Under the pieces are notes generated by a model. The model saw only the letters and a list, made by a program, of their open reading frames with translations, made no database searches and had not been told where the DNA came from. Below are positions 1 through 9,098 of a stretch of DNA of 58,776 nucleotides, in pieces. Within the stretch, counting starts at the first letter, position 1; each line of letters opens with the position of its first letter. The DNA comes from Aliiglaciecola sp. CAU 1673 (GTDB lineage: Bacteria > Pseudomonadota > Gammaproteobacteria > Enterobacterales > Alteromonadaceae), in NCBI RefSeq assembly GCF_029223185.1, contig NZ_JARHUG010000024.1, positions 1-58,776 on the forward strand, given 5' to 3'. Both the position numbers and the translations under genes were made by a program.

Positions 1-59
1 AGGGCTTCTGCTTTAAACTCTTCGCCGTGGCGTTTACGGGATCTGGATTCTTTTGTCAT
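1..59 (-). CDS. IS3-family transposase OrfA, N-terminus only
   Basis: The minus strand from an ATG at 59 reads MTKESRSRKRHGEEFKAEA and runs off the window. This basic start followed by EFKAEA is the classic beginning of IS3-family OrfA helix-turn-helix proteins, which bind the IS ends; OrfA is normally about 90-110 residues and is joined to the OrfB integrase by a programmed frameshift. Only about 19 residues are visible, so the subgroup and the integrity of the element cannot be judged. Confidence 0.7.
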   Translation of the reverse strand, partial: MTKESRSRKRHGEEFKAEA

Positions 60-120
60 GCTTCACCTCGATTGCGATTCTATCGCTTAACGAGGTGTCC
101 AGTCTTGTTGGTATGGATCA
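1..120 (-). mobile_element. End of an IS3-family insertion sequence (partial)
   Basis: Reading leftward, the element appears to begin at 120 with TGATCCATACC, the TG start typical of IS3-family terminal repeats, followed by a short leader and the transposase OrfA start. To the right of 120 the sequence immediately becomes the coding frame of a DUF4160 gene that has no start in the window. The other end of the element lies outside the window, so the full inverted repeat and target duplication cannot be checked. The boundary at 120 is inferred from the TG/CA rule and the abrupt change of coding content. Confidence 0.7.
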
Positions 121-279
121 CTTTTCGACTTCGAGGGTAACGTACTCGAAGGGGAGTTATCCTCCAGAGCGGTGAGCTTTGCGAAAGAGTGGATATCCCT
201 TCACAGTGAAGAGCTGGATGCCAATTGGCAGAAGGCCCGCTCAGGTCAACCTTTAGATTACATTGCCCCACTGGAGTAG
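121..279 (+). pseudogene. DUF4160 protein, 5'-truncated by the IS element
   Basis: An open frame of 52 residues starts right at the IS junction and ends at a TAG at 277-279. It contains FDFEGNVLEGELSSRA, then LHSEELDANW and a DYIAPLE end, which fits the C-terminal half of DUF4160 proteins as I remember that family. No start codon precedes it before the IS, so the gene is interrupted here. The DUF2442 gene follows 5 bp downstream; DUF4160 and DUF2442 are commonly paired in bacteria, sometimes proposed as toxin-antitoxin-like modules, although that function is not established. An alternative is that the IS merely lies in the middle and the 5' half survives on its far side. Confidence 0.7.
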
Positions 280-284
280 ACGCT

Positions 285-551
285 ATGTTACATATCAAAT
301 CTGCTAAGTATGTCGCTGATTTCAGACTTTGGGTGGCATTTGATGATGGCACTGCCGGCGAAGTGAATTTAGAAGATAAGCTAGTAGGTCCGGTGTTCGA
401 ACCTCTCAAGGACAAATCCCTCTTCGCCAAAGTTGCTGTCGACCCTGAACTGGAAACAGTCGTGTGGCCTAATGGATCAGACCTGGCTCCAGAGTTCCTG
501 AAAGAGTTGCAAAACAAACAAAATCAGCCGTTGCAAAAAGCATACGGCTGA
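285..551 (+). CDS. DUF2442 domain protein
   Basis: Small protein of 88 residues. The start at 285 (MLHIKSAKYV) is chosen because it lies just after the upstream DUF4160 stop and matches the family start; the frame extends further upstream only by overlapping DUF4160 coding sequence. The order of strands, with VADFRLWVAFDDG near the N-terminus and a VWPNGSDLAPEFL segment near residue 67, is characteristic of DUF2442. Its function is unknown. The pairing with DUF4160 suggests a two-gene accessory module, now probably broken by the IS insertion. Confidence 0.8.
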   Translation: MLHIKSAKYVADFRLWVAFDDGTAGEVNLEDKLVGPVFEPLKDKSLFAKVAVDPELETVVWPNGSDLAPEFLKELQNKQNQPLQKAYG

Positions 552-559
552 CCCGCGCA

Positions 560-1477
560 TTAGCTAAGATTAACCACCGTCAGGCGCTCTTCTTCTTCGT
601 CCAAATCTGACTTGGGTGGCACCTCAATCACCGGGGCATCGAAGCCGATATCGCCGCCGGCAAAGGGCTGGTCCTGAGTCTGTAGGGACTTAAAGTCAAA
701 CAGATTGGGATCGGCTAAGTGTGAGGGGGTGACATTCTGCAGTGCCCTGGCCATGTTTTCGATGCGGCCAGGATGTTGTTTATCCCACTGCTGCAACATT
801 TGTTTGATCACCTTGCGCTGCAGGTTTTCCTGCGAACCACAAAGGTTACAAGGAATAATCGGGAACTCCATCATGCCGGAATAGCGCTCGATATCTTTTT
901 CGGCACAATAGGCGAGAGGCCTTATCACCATCTGTTTGCCGTCATCACTGACCAGCTTGGGTGGCATGGCTTTGAGCTTGCCGCCGTAAAACATATTCAG
1001 AAACAGGGTTTCCAGCATATCGTCGCGATGATGCCCCAGGGCAATCTTGGTCGCGCCCAACTCGGTGGCAGTGCGATACAAAATGCCGCGGCGTAAACGT
1101 GAACACAATGAACAGGTGGTTTTACCCTCAGGAATTTTTTCTTTAACGATGCTGTAGGTATCTTCGGTCACAATCTTGTGCTCAACGCCAATGGATTGAA
1201 GATACTCAGGCAGTACATGGGCAGGAAAGCCGGGTTGCTTCTGATCCAGGTTAACCGCCACCAACTCGAACTTAATGGGCGCTATACGCTGCAAATAGCG
1301 CAGAATATCCAGCAGGGTGTAGCTGTCTTTGCCGCCAGAAAGGCACACCATAACTCTGTCGCCTTCTTCAATCATATTGAAGTCTTCAATGGCTTTACCC
1401 ACGCAGCGACGCAGGCGCTTTTGCAGCTTATTGAAGCCGTATTTCTGTTTGGCGGACAATTCGTCTAAAAGGGTCAT
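560..1477 (-). CDS. ttcA: tRNA 2-thiocytidine biosynthesis protein TtcA
   Basis: ATP-dependent enzyme that thiolates cytidine 32 of certain tRNAs in the cytoplasm. The 305-residue product has the PP-loop SGGKDS at residues 47-52, which binds ATP to adenylate the base, and Cys122-x2-Cys125 plus Cys210-x2-Cys213, which carry the Fe-S cluster and active-site sulfur in this family. Length and motifs match the complete family. It is the last gene of the respiratory block; ttcA beside uspE and fnr is a common order in related gammaproteobacteria. Confidence 0.96.
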   Translation of the reverse strand: MTLLDELSAKQKYGFNKLQKRLRRCVGKAIEDFNMIEEGDRVMVCLSGGKDSYTLLDILRYLQRIAPIKFELVAVNLDQKQPGFPAHVLPEYLQSIGVEHKIVTEDTYSIVKEKIPEGKTTCSLCSRLRRGILYRTATELGATKIALGHHRDDMLETLFLNMFYGGKLKAMPPKLVSDDGKQMVIRPLAYCAEKDIERYSGMMEFPIIPCNLCGSQENLQRKVIKQMLQQWDKQHPGRIENMARALQNVTPSHLADPNLFDFKSLQTQDQPFAGGDIGFDAPVIEVPPKSDLDEEEERLTVVNLS

Positions 1478-1571
1478 GCTGTTACCGGATCGAAAGGGAA
1501 AATTTCAGGGGCAGGATTATACAGGGGATGTACAAAGGGTGACAGAGGGCGTTGGCTTATCGAGTGAAGTA

Positions 1572-1601
1572 GCGTAAGGCATTTCTTCTGTCGCCTTACG
1601 C
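1572..1601. terminator. Hairpin downstream of uspE
   Basis: GCGTAAGGC (1572-1580) and GCCTTACGC (1593-1601) form a perfect 9-bp stem with a 12-nt loop, between the uspE stop and the ttcA start. No clear U-run follows on the minus strand, so it is either a weak terminator/processing hairpin or a short dyad element. Confidence 0.4.
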
Positions 1602-1613
1602 CGCTGCTAATGC

Positions 1614-2546
1614 TTATTTTTGTAATGGGCTCACAAAGCCTTCAGGTTTGACAGCCAGCACATCACAATCCAGAGAATCAATCACATGCTCGGCAGTATT
1701 ACCGATCAGGGCAGCGGAGAGTCCCTGGCGACCAACCGTGCCGATCACCACCAATTCCGCATCCAGTTTTTTGGAAATGGCGGGAATGGCGTCTTCAGGC
1801 AGGCCCTCTCGCACATGACAATGCTCACGGGCAATGCCATGGGCATCGGCAAAGGTACACATGGCCTCTTCATGATGTTTGCGTACCGATTCATTAAAGC
1901 TGGAAGGATCAAACTCAGGGATTTCAATGGCGATATTCACCGGGGTGCCTGGATAGGAGTTGACCAGATTCACCTGGCCTTGCAGGGTTTGCGCAAAATT
2001 TAATGCAAGTTGGGTGATGCGCTCGTTCAAAGAGCGATGCTCTTCATCCTGCGTGCCTACATTCACCGCAGCAACGATATTGCCGCCTACGGGCCATTCA
2101 TGCTCTTTGACTAACAGCACCGGGACCGCGGCTTTGCGCATCAAGTGCCAGTCTGTCGGAGTGAAAATCACATACTTAAGGCTGTCATGCTCATGGGTGC
2201 CTTTGATGATGAGATCATAACCGCCTTCGATAGACTCATGGATAATGGCTTCGAAAGGGCGGTTATGCCAAACCACCTTCACATCCACGGCCACTGTCTT
2301 GTCTTTTACCTGCTTGGCAATAAGCTCCGTCAGCCATTCGGTACGATCATCAACCACCGCCTGGCGCATGGTTTCGCGTTCATCCACCGATAGCATGGTG
2401 GTCATTTCATAGGAGAAATCATAAATCGACAGAAATGCGGTAACACTGGCACCGGTTTTCTTCGCCATCAGCAGCGCTCGGTTTAACGCCTTCTGCTGTT
2501 CGCCTGAGGCATCAATGACGGCGAGTAACTTCTTATATTTGACCAT
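1614..2546 (-). CDS. uspE: Universal stress protein E (tandem Usp domains)
   Basis: Cytoplasmic stress protein of 310 residues with two Usp domains in tandem (about 1-145 and 155-305). The C-terminal domain ends with GTVGRQGLSAALIGNTAEHV, the G-2x-G-9x-G-(S/T) type nucleotide-binding motif. E. coli uspE also neighbours fnr and ttcA, which supports the name. UspE proteins help survival during growth arrest and oxidative stress. A FNR-type site lies 76-89 bp upstream, so expression probably responds to oxygen limitation. Confidence 0.93.
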   Translation of the reverse strand: MVKYKKLLAVIDASGEQQKALNRALLMAKKTGASVTAFLSIYDFSYEMTTMLSVDERETMRQAVVDDRTEWLTELIAKQVKDKTVAVDVKVVWHNRPFEAIIHESIEGGYDLIIKGTHEHDSLKYVIFTPTDWHLMRKAAVPVLLVKEHEWPVGGNIVAAVNVGTQDEEHRSLNERITQLALNFAQTLQGQVNLVNSYPGTPVNIAIEIPEFDPSSFNESVRKHHEEAMCTFADAHGIAREHCHVREGLPEDAIPAISKKLDAELVVIGTVGRQGLSAALIGNTAEHVIDSLDCDVLAVKPEGFVSPLQK

Positions 2547-2621
2547 GGAATTCCCCCAACTATAGTAAAAGCTCTTTCGGCTAAGTCTATGTGCTGATTG
2601 AAATTTTAGCCAATATTCGCT

Positions 2622-2635
2622 TTGTTTTGGATCAA
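2622..2635. promoter_or_regulatory. Putative FNR box upstream of uspE
   Basis: TTGTTTTGGATCAA matches the FNR consensus TTGAT-N4-ATCAA at 9 of 10 defined positions. It lies between the fnr stop and the uspE start, 76 bp from the uspE ATG, a spacing compatible with an activating site upstream of a short leader. The regulator itself is encoded immediately upstream, suggesting local control. Confidence 0.55.
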
Positions 2636-2667
2636 CCGGATGGTTAATTTAGTCCTTAATACCGGCA

Positions 2668-3393
2668 CTAACCCAATAGTGCCGCGGTTTCCTGCCCATC
2701 TTTCAGTACTTGTGGCTGTAGCAGGGTGATAAATTTACCCTCTACTTTGATCAATTCCTGCTTCTGAAAACGGGTTAACAGACGGCTGATGGTTTCTACC
2801 GTCAGGCCGAGGTAATTACCGATCTCTGCACGGGTCATACTCAGACGAAACTGTGTGGCAGAAAATCCACGTTGCTGATAACGGGAAGCCAAGCTGGTCA
2901 GAAAATAAGCCAGTCGCTGGTGCGCGGTGCGCTTGTTCAGCAGCAGAAACATTTCTTGATCTTCGAGGATCTCGCTGCTCATCATACGCATCACTTGGCT
3001 GCGTAAGCGTGGTAGGTCACCCGACAAGGTTTCCAAGGTGTTAAAGGGGATCTCACAGACCATGGACGTTTCCAATGCCTGTGCAAAGCTTTTATGCTCC
3101 TGCGTGCTTACCGCATCGAAACCAATAATGTCTCCGGGTAAGTGGAAGGCGATAATCTGCTCTTCACCATCGGGGGCCAGGGTAAAACTTTTAAACGAAC
3201 CAGATCGCACTGCATAGAGGCTGCTGAGTTTGTCTCCGGACTGGAACAAGCGCTCGTTTTTCTGGAAGGGGCGTTTACGCTGGATAATATCGTCTAACTT
3301 ACCCAATTCCCGCTCGTTCAGGCTAAAGGGAAGGCATAACTGACTAATACTGCAGTTTTGACAACTGATGGTGCATTCGCGATGTTGGTTCAT
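2668..3393 (-). CDS. fnr: Oxygen-sensing transcription regulator FNR (EtrA/Anr type)
   Basis: Crp/Fnr-family regulator of 241 residues that holds a [4Fe-4S] cluster when oxygen is low and then dimerises on TTGAT-N4-ATCAA sites. Cys7, Cys11, Cys14 and Cys20 near the N-terminus keep the E. coli FNR spacing (C16, C20, C23, C29), and Cys113 in the effector domain is in place for the fourth ligand. The recognition helix contains ETISR, the FNR-specific E-x2-S-R determinant. It sits between the cbb3 oxidase/assembly genes and uspE, both plausible targets with nearby boxes. Confidence 0.95.
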   Translation of the reverse strand: MNQHRECTISCQNCSISQLCLPFSLNERELGKLDDIIQRKRPFQKNERLFQSGDKLSSLYAVRSGSFKSFTLAPDGEEQIIAFHLPGDIIGFDAVSTQEHKSFAQALETSMVCEIPFNTLETLSGDLPRLRSQVMRMMSSEILEDQEMFLLLNKRTAHQRLAYFLTSLASRYQQRGFSATQFRLSMTRAEIGNYLGLTVETISRLLTRFQKQELIKVEGKFITLLQPQVLKDGQETAALLG

Positions 3394-3489
3394 GGCTATC
3401 TATCTCGAGGATCCCAGCCGGTAATCCGTACCGGCAACTAAGGCTACAAATTAGCATTTGTCAGGCGCGAACGCCATTAGCAATTGGTA

Positions 3490-4155
3490 CTAGTGCAGTA
3501 AGGCTTTTATCAACACGCCGAGCCCAGACAGACAAAGTAATACTGCAATCACTTGTCTGGTACGGGGGTGATTTAACCAGGATTTCAGCTGCTGACCAAA
3601 ACTACCGACAATAATCAGCGAGGGCAGGGTGCCCAGCCCAAACAAGGCCATCACCAAGGCACCTTGAGAGGCAGAGCCGCTGGCCAGACTCCAGGTCAGG
3701 GTAGAATAGACCAAGCCACAAGGCAGCCAGCCCCAAATCACACCATAGGGTAAGGCGTAAACAGGATGGCGAAAGGGGATAAAGCGTTTGGATAAAGGAG
3801 AAATGGGTTTCCACAGGTAGCTGCCGGCTTTCTCCAAAGAAGACAACAAACGCCACCAGTTTCCCACATACAGCCCAAGCAGAATCAGAAACACGCCGCT
3901 TAACAGATTAAGCCACAGCAATCCATCTGCTACCCGATGGGACACCATCTGCCCCAATCCACCGGTGATAGCGCCGGCCGTAGCATAACTGGCGATACGT
4001 CCGCCATGATAGGCAAGCATATAGGGCGTTGGGGATTTTCCTGCTGGAATGGCAAAGGTCAGGGCGCCGACAATGCCGCCACACATGGCCACACAATGAA
4101 CACTGCCCGCCAAGCCCAGTAACAGGGCCGACAACCAGGTCAATTCAGCGCTCAT
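3490..4155 (-). CDS. Sulfite exporter TauE/SafE-like membrane protein (cbb3-associated)
   Basis: Integral membrane protein of 221 residues with about six hydrophobic segments. It begins [27 protein letters not shown]; the GSVHCVAMCGG motif, with two cysteines and a histidine inside the first helix, is the hallmark of the COG2836 branch usually found next to ccoS. The start at 4155 overlaps the end of ccoS by 11 bp; the longer frame back to 4236 lies wholly inside ccoS and is unlikely. Members of this branch are suspected to help copper or heme delivery to cbb3 oxidase, but that is inference from context. Confidence 0.88.
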   Translation of the reverse strand: MSAELTWLSALLLGLAGSVHCVAMCGGIVGALTFAIPAGKSPTPYMLAYHGGRIASYATAGAITGGLGQMVSHRVADGLLWLNLLSGVFLILLGLYVGNWWRLLSSLEKAGSYLWKPISPLSKRFIPFRHPVYALPYGVIWGWLPCGLVYSTLTWSLASGSASQGALVMALFGLGTLPSLIIVGSFGQQLKSWLNHPRTRQVIAVLLCLSGLGVLIKALLH

Positions 4156-4327
4156 CGCCATCCTTTTTGCTGTCCTGTTGTTCAGGTTTGTCATCATCGA
4201 ACAGGATATCGGAGCCTTTACGTTCCAGATCTTCAAACTGACCGGATTTTACCGCCCAGAAAAACATGGCCAGCGCCAGACACACCAGCAATATGGCAAT
4301 AGGGATCAACACATAGATGATACTCAT
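4145..4327 (-). CDS. ccoS: cbb3 oxidase maturation protein CcoS
   Basis: Small protein of 60 residues with one N-terminal membrane helix ([20 protein letters not shown]) followed by [14 protein letters not shown], the CcoS signature, and an acidic tail. CcoS is needed for insertion of heme and copper into cytochrome cbb3. It overlaps the upstream ccoI stop by 4 bp and the downstream tauE-like gene, so translation is coupled. Confidence 0.93.
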   Translation of the reverse strand: MSIIYVLIPIAILLVCLALAMFFWAVKSGQFEDLERKGSDILFDDDKPEQQDSKKDGDER

Positions 4328-6720
4328 GCAACAGCCTCCTGAGGCACCTTAGCCTGCGCTTTCCTGAGTAAGCGCACTGAGTTGGCTACCACCAAAATGG
4401 AGCTTAAGGACATGCCGATGGCCCCCATCCAAGGTGTCAGGTAGCCGGCAACCGCCAGGGGCAATACCGTCACGTTATAGCCAAGTGCCCAGCCAATATT
4501 CTGGATGATCTTGCGCTCAGTGCGTTTAGCCATATCAAACAGGGCCGGTAGGGCAATGAGCTTATCATTGATCAAAATGATGTCGGCCGCGTTTCGGGCC
4601 AAATCCGTTGCCCCGCCGACGGCCAGTGAGATATCGGCGCCGGCCATCACCGGACTGTCATTGATACCATCTCCTACCATCATCACTTTCTTGCCCTGGG
4701 CCTGCATAGTCTGGATAACATCGAGTTTTTGCTTCGGCGCACATTGGGCATATTGGCTGGCAATCCCCAGCTTTGTGCCTATGCGTGCCACATTTTCCTG
4801 ACTATCGCCGCTGATAAGCGCCAGCGCGCGGGGAGACAGGGCGTCGAGCACCGCCTTGGCATCGCTTCTTACCTTATCGGTCAGTTCAAACGCGGCGATC
4901 AAACCATCCTCATCACCAAGAAAAACATTACAGCCCTGCACAGAATCTGTCAGTTGTCCGCCAATATGGCTGGCTGAGCCCAATTTATATTCTTTGCCGG
5001 CAGACCTGGCCGTCAGGCCAAATCCCGGCTGGACGCTGACTTCATCAACCTTGGCAGGCGAAAAGTCATCAAAGGCCCTGGCGATAGGGTGCTCCGAATG
5101 GCTCTCTATGCCCGCCACCAGACCAAGCACTTCATCATCCGCACGTTGACTCAGATTAACCATACGCACCATGCTGAACTTACCCTCGGTCAGGGTGCCG
5201 GTTTTATCGAACGCCACGGTGGTGACCTTGTTCAGTGCTTCGAGCAGATCCGCTCTTTTTAACAGGATCCCTTCGCGGTTGAGTTTGGCCATGGCACAGG
5301 TCAGCGCCGAGGGCGTGGCTAAGCCCAAGGCACAGGGGCAGGTAGCCACCAATACAGAGACCATGATCCAGAATGCATCCGCACTGCCCACATAGTGCCA
5401 ATAGCCATAGGTGAGAGCGGATATCAGCAATACCACGGCGACAAAATGACTGGCAATACGGTCGGTCAGTTGGGAAATGGCCGGCTTACTGGCCAGGGCT
5501 TCGTCCTGCAGGCGCAAAATCTGGCTGACCAGGGCATCGGCCAGCGGACGGGTGACTTCAATTTTCAACGCGCCGCTTTGATTTAAGGTGCCACCAAACA
5601 CGTCCATGCCGCTTTGCTTTAGCACCGGCTCAAACTCACCGGTGAGCATGGATTCATCCACATACCCTTGCCCAGAGAGGATTTTACCGTCTACCGGGAT
5701 AGTTTCCCCTGGACGCACCAGCAATAGCTGTCCCACCTTCACCGACTTGGCCAGGCAGTTTCTGGGCTCATCATTGTCCAGCAGGGTAGCGGTCAACGGC
5801 ACATATTTGGCCATATTGGCCGAGATTTGCGCGGCTTTAAAACGCGAGCGGTGTTCCAGATAACGGCCAATCAGCAGCAGAAATATAAACATGCAGACCG
5901 ATTCGAAATAAATCTCTCCCTGACCGCTTAAGGTGGCCTGCACGCTGGCCACATACAAAGACCACACGGCAGCAGTGATAGGTACATCCATATTCATGCT
6001 GCCAGCACGAAGGGCACGCCAGGCGCTGCTGTAAAAACCGGCGCCGGAGTAGAGCACGACGGGCGTCGAGAGGATCAGGCTGACCCAATGCAGGTACCAC
6101 TTAGTATCGGCATCGAGGTTACCAAACACATCCAAATACAAAGGAATGGCGATCATCATCACCTGCATGCCCAAAAGCCCTGCCAGGCCCATGCGTTTCA
6201 GATAGGCAAAGTTGGTTTGCTTAAAGGCTGACTCCTGCTGTTCGGCCTTAAAGGGCTGCGCATGGTAACCCAAGCGCTCAATGGCACGCAGAATATCGCT
6301 TAACGACAGCACCTCATCCTGCCAGGTCACGACGGCGCGCCTTGCCGCTGCATTGACCGAAATTTGGCGGACACCTTGAATTTTGTTGAGTTTCTTTTCA
6401 ATCAACCAGGCACAGGCCGAACAGCTGATGCCGTCAATACTCAATTGAATTTGTTTTTCGGCACCACGATTGGCAACAAATTCTTCCTGTAACTCGGGCT
6501 CATCATAGAGACTGAGTTTGGCCAACGCCTCATCGGCCAGGGGATCGGCCTTATTGGCCGGCTCAGTACGGAACTTGTAGTAGTCCACCAGGCCATTGGC
6601 GACGATAGCTTCTGCCACCGCCTGACAACCAGGGCAGCACATCTGCCGCGCTTCACCCAATACGGTAACGACAAAGCGACCGGGCTCAGTCACCTCTTGA
6701 TGGCAGTGATAACAAATCAT
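4324..6720 (-). CDS. ccoI: Copper-translocating P-type ATPase CcoI
   Basis: P1B-type ATPase of 798 residues that moves Cu(I) across the inner membrane for cbb3 oxidase assembly. The start [10 protein letters not shown] at 6720 follows the ccoH stop by 8 bp; an upstream extension would sit inside ccoH. Order: N-terminal Cys-rich domain (CYHC, CCPGC), a heavy-metal domain with GISCSACAW, membrane helices, the [11 protein letters not shown] ion-path motif, DKTGTLT phosphorylation site and GDGINDSPV hinge. The Cys-rich N-terminus before the HMA domain is typical of CcoI/FixI as opposed to CopA. Confidence 0.94.
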   Translation of the reverse strand: MICYHCHQEVTEPGRFVVTVLGEARQMCCPGCQAVAEAIVANGLVDYYKFRTEPANKADPLADEALAKLSLYDEPELQEEFVANRGAEKQIQLSIDGISCSACAWLIEKKLNKIQGVRQISVNAAARRAVVTWQDEVLSLSDILRAIERLGYHAQPFKAEQQESAFKQTNFAYLKRMGLAGLLGMQVMMIAIPLYLDVFGNLDADTKWYLHWVSLILSTPVVLYSGAGFYSSAWRALRAGSMNMDVPITAAVWSLYVASVQATLSGQGEIYFESVCMFIFLLLIGRYLEHRSRFKAAQISANMAKYVPLTATLLDNDEPRNCLAKSVKVGQLLLVRPGETIPVDGKILSGQGYVDESMLTGEFEPVLKQSGMDVFGGTLNQSGALKIEVTRPLADALVSQILRLQDEALASKPAISQLTDRIASHFVAVVLLISALTYGYWHYVGSADAFWIMVSVLVATCPCALGLATPSALTCAMAKLNREGILLKRADLLEALNKVTTVAFDKTGTLTEGKFSMVRMVNLSQRADDEVLGLVAGIESHSEHPIARAFDDFSPAKVDEVSVQPGFGLTARSAGKEYKLGSASHIGGQLTDSVQGCNVFLGDEDGLIAAFELTDKVRSDAKAVLDALSPRALALISGDSQENVARIGTKLGIASQYAQCAPKQKLDVIQTMQAQGKKVMMVGDGINDSPVMAGADISLAVGGATDLARNAADIILINDKLIALPALFDMAKRTERKIIQNIGWALGYNVTVLPLAVAGYLTPWMGAIGMSLSSILVVANSVRLLRKAQAKVPQEAVA

Positions 6721-6728
6721 GCTGATGC

Positions 6729-7214
6729 TCAGGGTTTTACAACAATAGGCGCTATTTGTGGCAGGCCGATGTCCTGCTGCACTTTCCACGACTTATCAAA
6801 AGGGACCAGGGTCAGCTTCCATTTGCCGTCGATAGATTGCGGCAAAGGCGCGCTGTAACGGCCGTTAGCGTCCTGGGTCAGCATCAGAGTAAAGTCTTTT
6901 TCTGCCAGGGTGGGATGATGGAAAATCAGGGTCAGGGCGGCGCCATTGGTAGGCTTGCCGTTTTCAAACCATAAACGCACAGACTGCTCGTCGATTAGCA
7001 GACGGGCATCTATGCCAAGGGACTTGGCATGTTCAATTTCCTGCAGGCGCATATTAATGGCCTTACCTTCTTTGTAATAGTCATCTATCACCATACTGTC
7101 CTGTCCGCTGGTCGCCAGGTGCAACATGGTAAAACTCAGCACTATGGAAATAAGAGGAATGGAAATCAGGAACCAAGGCCAGAATTGCTTATACCAGGGA
7201 GTTATCGCGCTCAT
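6729..7214 (-). CDS. ccoH: FixH/CcoH family cbb3 oxidase assembly protein
   Basis: Membrane-anchored protein of 161 residues: a short N-terminus, one transmembrane helix ([21 protein letters not shown]), then a periplasmic domain with [12 protein letters not shown], the conserved FixH segment. The ATG at 7214 is preferred over the TTG one codon earlier. CcoH joins the oxidase complex during assembly. The usual ccoG gene, which often lies between ccoP and ccoH, is missing here. Confidence 0.9.
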   Translation of the reverse strand: MSAITPWYKQFWPWFLISIPLISIVLSFTMLHLATSGQDSMVIDDYYKEGKAINMRLQEIEHAKSLGIDARLLIDEQSVRLWFENGKPTNGAALTLIFHHPTLAEKDFTLMLTQDANGRYSAPLPQSIDGKWKLTLVPFDKSWKVQQDIGLPQIAPIVVKP

Positions 7215-7310
7215 CAAAACTTCACTAGGTTAATGGTCGCCGAAGCGAACAAATAAAGAGGGTGTCTGTTAGGGTTATATTGTATCAATTTGCCCATTGC
7301 CAGATAAAGA

Positions 7311-7340
7311 AAAGCCTCGGCTAGCGAGGCTTTTTTTTCG
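7311..7340 (-). terminator. Terminator after ccoP
   Basis: AAAGCCTCG (7311-7319) and CGAGGCTTT (7325-7333) form a strong 9-bp stem with a 5-nt loop. T-rich tracts on both sides would allow it to act in both directions. It separates ccoNOQP from ccoHIS, so the assembly genes probably have their own promoter in the 97 bp that follow. Confidence 0.8.
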
Positions 7341-7343
7341 TTT

Positions 7344-8297
7344 TTAGTTCTGTTTCGACAGACTGTAGACGTAAGCAGTAACCAGATGGATTTTGTTCTC
7401 ACCCAGAATATCTTTCCAGGCAGGCATCACACCGTTACGACCATTAAGCACAGTCTCCATAACCGCCTGCTCAGTACCACCATACAACCAGGTGGTGTCG
7501 GTCAGGTTAGGCGCGCCCATGGCGTAGTTTCCGGTGCCGTCTTGTCCGTGACAGGCGGCACACATGGCCCATTTGGCTTCACCGGCACTGGCTAAAGAGC
7601 TGTCAACCTGACGACCGCTTAATGACAGGGCATAGGCAACCACTTCTTTCACGCCTTGCTCACCCAAGCTGTCTTTCCAGCCTGGCATGGCGCCTTGACG
7701 GCCATATAACAAGGAGTGTTTGATGGCTTCTGGGGAGCCGCCATACAACCAGTCATTGTCTGTCAGATTGGGGAAGCCGCGCTGACCACGGGCATCGGAG
7801 CCATGACACTGAGAGCAGTTTTGCAGGAACAGGCGCTGACCCACTTTCAGTGCTTCCGGATCGGTGGCCAAATCTTCAATCGAACGCTGGGCGTAAGCTT
7901 CGAAGATAGGACCGAATCGATCATTGGCTTGCTGCACTTCTCTATCGTATTGCAACAGCATACCGTCTTCTTTGGCTTGCTCTCGCGCTACTTTGCCCTC
8001 TTCAAGACTACGCATGTCTTGAATGGAGCTCTTCCAGCCCAGCAATCCCTGCCAGTTACCCAAGCCAGGATAAAAGGCCAGGTAAATCAAGCCCCACACG
8101 ATGGTCGCGTAGAACATGATGGTCCACCAGCGAGGCAGGGGATTGTTGATTTCGACGATGCCGTCAAATTCATGATGCATATCGTCACCTTCCTCGACAC
8201 CGGTCATGTTTTTTAAACACCAGCGAAGAAGAAGGAAACAGCCCAAAATTGATCCCAGAGTAATTACCGAGATCCAAATACTCCAAAAGCTACTCAT
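7344..8297 (-). CDS. ccoP: cbb3-type cytochrome c oxidase subunit III, diheme CcoP
   Basis: Membrane-anchored diheme cytochrome c of 317 residues that passes electrons to subunits CcoO and CcoN. It has N-terminal hydrophobic helices around 5-25 and 58-77 and two heme sites, CSQCH (161-165) and CAACH (246-250), each followed by a LYGG segment and a Met ligand region (GAMPGW, GVMPAW). Overlaps ccoQ by 8 bp. Length and architecture are complete for the family. Confidence 0.96.
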   Translation of the reverse strand: MSSFWSIWISVITLGSILGCFLLLRWCLKNMTGVEEGDDMHHEFDGIVEINNPLPRWWTIMFYATIVWGLIYLAFYPGLGNWQGLLGWKSSIQDMRSLEEGKVAREQAKEDGMLLQYDREVQQANDRFGPIFEAYAQRSIEDLATDPEALKVGQRLFLQNCSQCHGSDARGQRGFPNLTDNDWLYGGSPEAIKHSLLYGRQGAMPGWKDSLGEQGVKEVVAYALSLSGRQVDSSLASAGEAKWAMCAACHGQDGTGNYAMGAPNLTDTTWLYGGTEQAVMETVLNGRNGVMPAWKDILGENKIHLVTAYVYSLSKQN

Positions 8298-8481
8298 TGC
8301 TTGATGACTCCCGCTTATCTTTTTCTGTCTCGGACACTACAGTTTTTTCATCGTCGAACACCAGATTGGCCGCTTCATCGAAGTCTTTCTTCCGGCGTTT
8401 GCTGTAGGCCCACAGAACGATGGCAATAAAGCTAACGAATATTGCCAAGGTCCAGACAACGTTGATGGTAACTGCGTCCAT
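8290..8481 (-). CDS. ccoQ: cbb3-type oxidase subunit CcoQ/FixQ
   Basis: Small subunit of 63 residues with one membrane helix (WTLAIFVSFIAIVLWAYS) followed by KRRKKDFDEAA, the CcoQ signature, and a charged tail. CcoQ stabilises the assembled oxidase. The start codon shares one base with the ccoO stop (TAATG), a clear case of translational coupling. Confidence 0.93.
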   Translation of the reverse strand: MDAVTINVVWTLAIFVSFIAIVLWAYSKRRKKDFDEAANLVFDDEKTVVSETEKDKRESSSNE

Positions 8482-9086
8482 TACTTCAGTGCCGTACCCA
8501 AAGACTGCAGATAAGCAATCAGGGCCTGCATCTCGGTTTTGCCTTCCACAGCGGCCTGAGCGCCCGCTATGTCTTCATCGGTGTAAGGCACGCCGAAACC
8601 ACGAAACACTTCCATCTTCTTGGCGGTTAACTCTCCATCAAGGGTGTTTTCCTCCAACCAGGGGAAGCCGGGCATATTGGACTCTGGCACCACATCACGA
8701 GGATTGATCAAGTGAACCCTGTGCCATTCATCACTATAACGACCGCCAACGCGAGCCAGATCAGGACCGGTGCGCTTAGAGCCCCACAGGAAGGGGTGCT
8801 CCCACACGCTTTCACCGGCCACTGAGTAGTGACCATAGCGTTCAGTTTCAGAGCGGAAAGGGCGGATCATCTGGCTATGACAGCCAACACAACCTTCACG
8901 GATGTAGATGTCACGACCTTCCAACTGTAACGCGGTGTAGGGTTTCAAACCTTCCACGGGCTCAGTGGTCTGGCGTTGGAACATCAGTGGCGCAATCTCC
9001 ACCAAGGCCCCAAAGCTGATGACTACCAGAATCAGGATCGCCATCAGGCCGGTATTTTTTTCGACTATTTCATGTACGTTCTTCAT
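8481..9086 (-). CDS. ccoO: cbb3-type cytochrome c oxidase subunit II, monoheme CcoO
   Basis: Membrane-anchored monoheme cytochrome c of 201 residues. One N-terminal helix (about 13-35) precedes the heme motif CVGCH (66-70), followed by SQMIRPF and the conserved ERYGHYS. It takes electrons from CcoP to the catalytic subunit. It lies 12 bp after ccoN and overlaps ccoQ by one base. Confidence 0.96.
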   Translation of the reverse strand: MKNVHEIVEKNTGLMAILILVVISFGALVEIAPLMFQRQTTEPVEGLKPYTALQLEGRDIYIREGCVGCHSQMIRPFRSETERYGHYSVAGESVWEHPFLWGSKRTGPDLARVGGRYSDEWHRVHLINPRDVVPESNMPGFPWLEENTLDGELTAKKMEVFRGFGVPYTDEDIAGAQAAVEGKTEMQALIAYLQSLGTALK

Positions 9087-9098
9087 CTACTTCGTCCC

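Noticed and set aside
80-517. Long minus-strand frame at the left end
   Set aside because: It crosses the IS junction and lies opposite the DUF4160/DUF2442 coding frames, which show clear family motifs.
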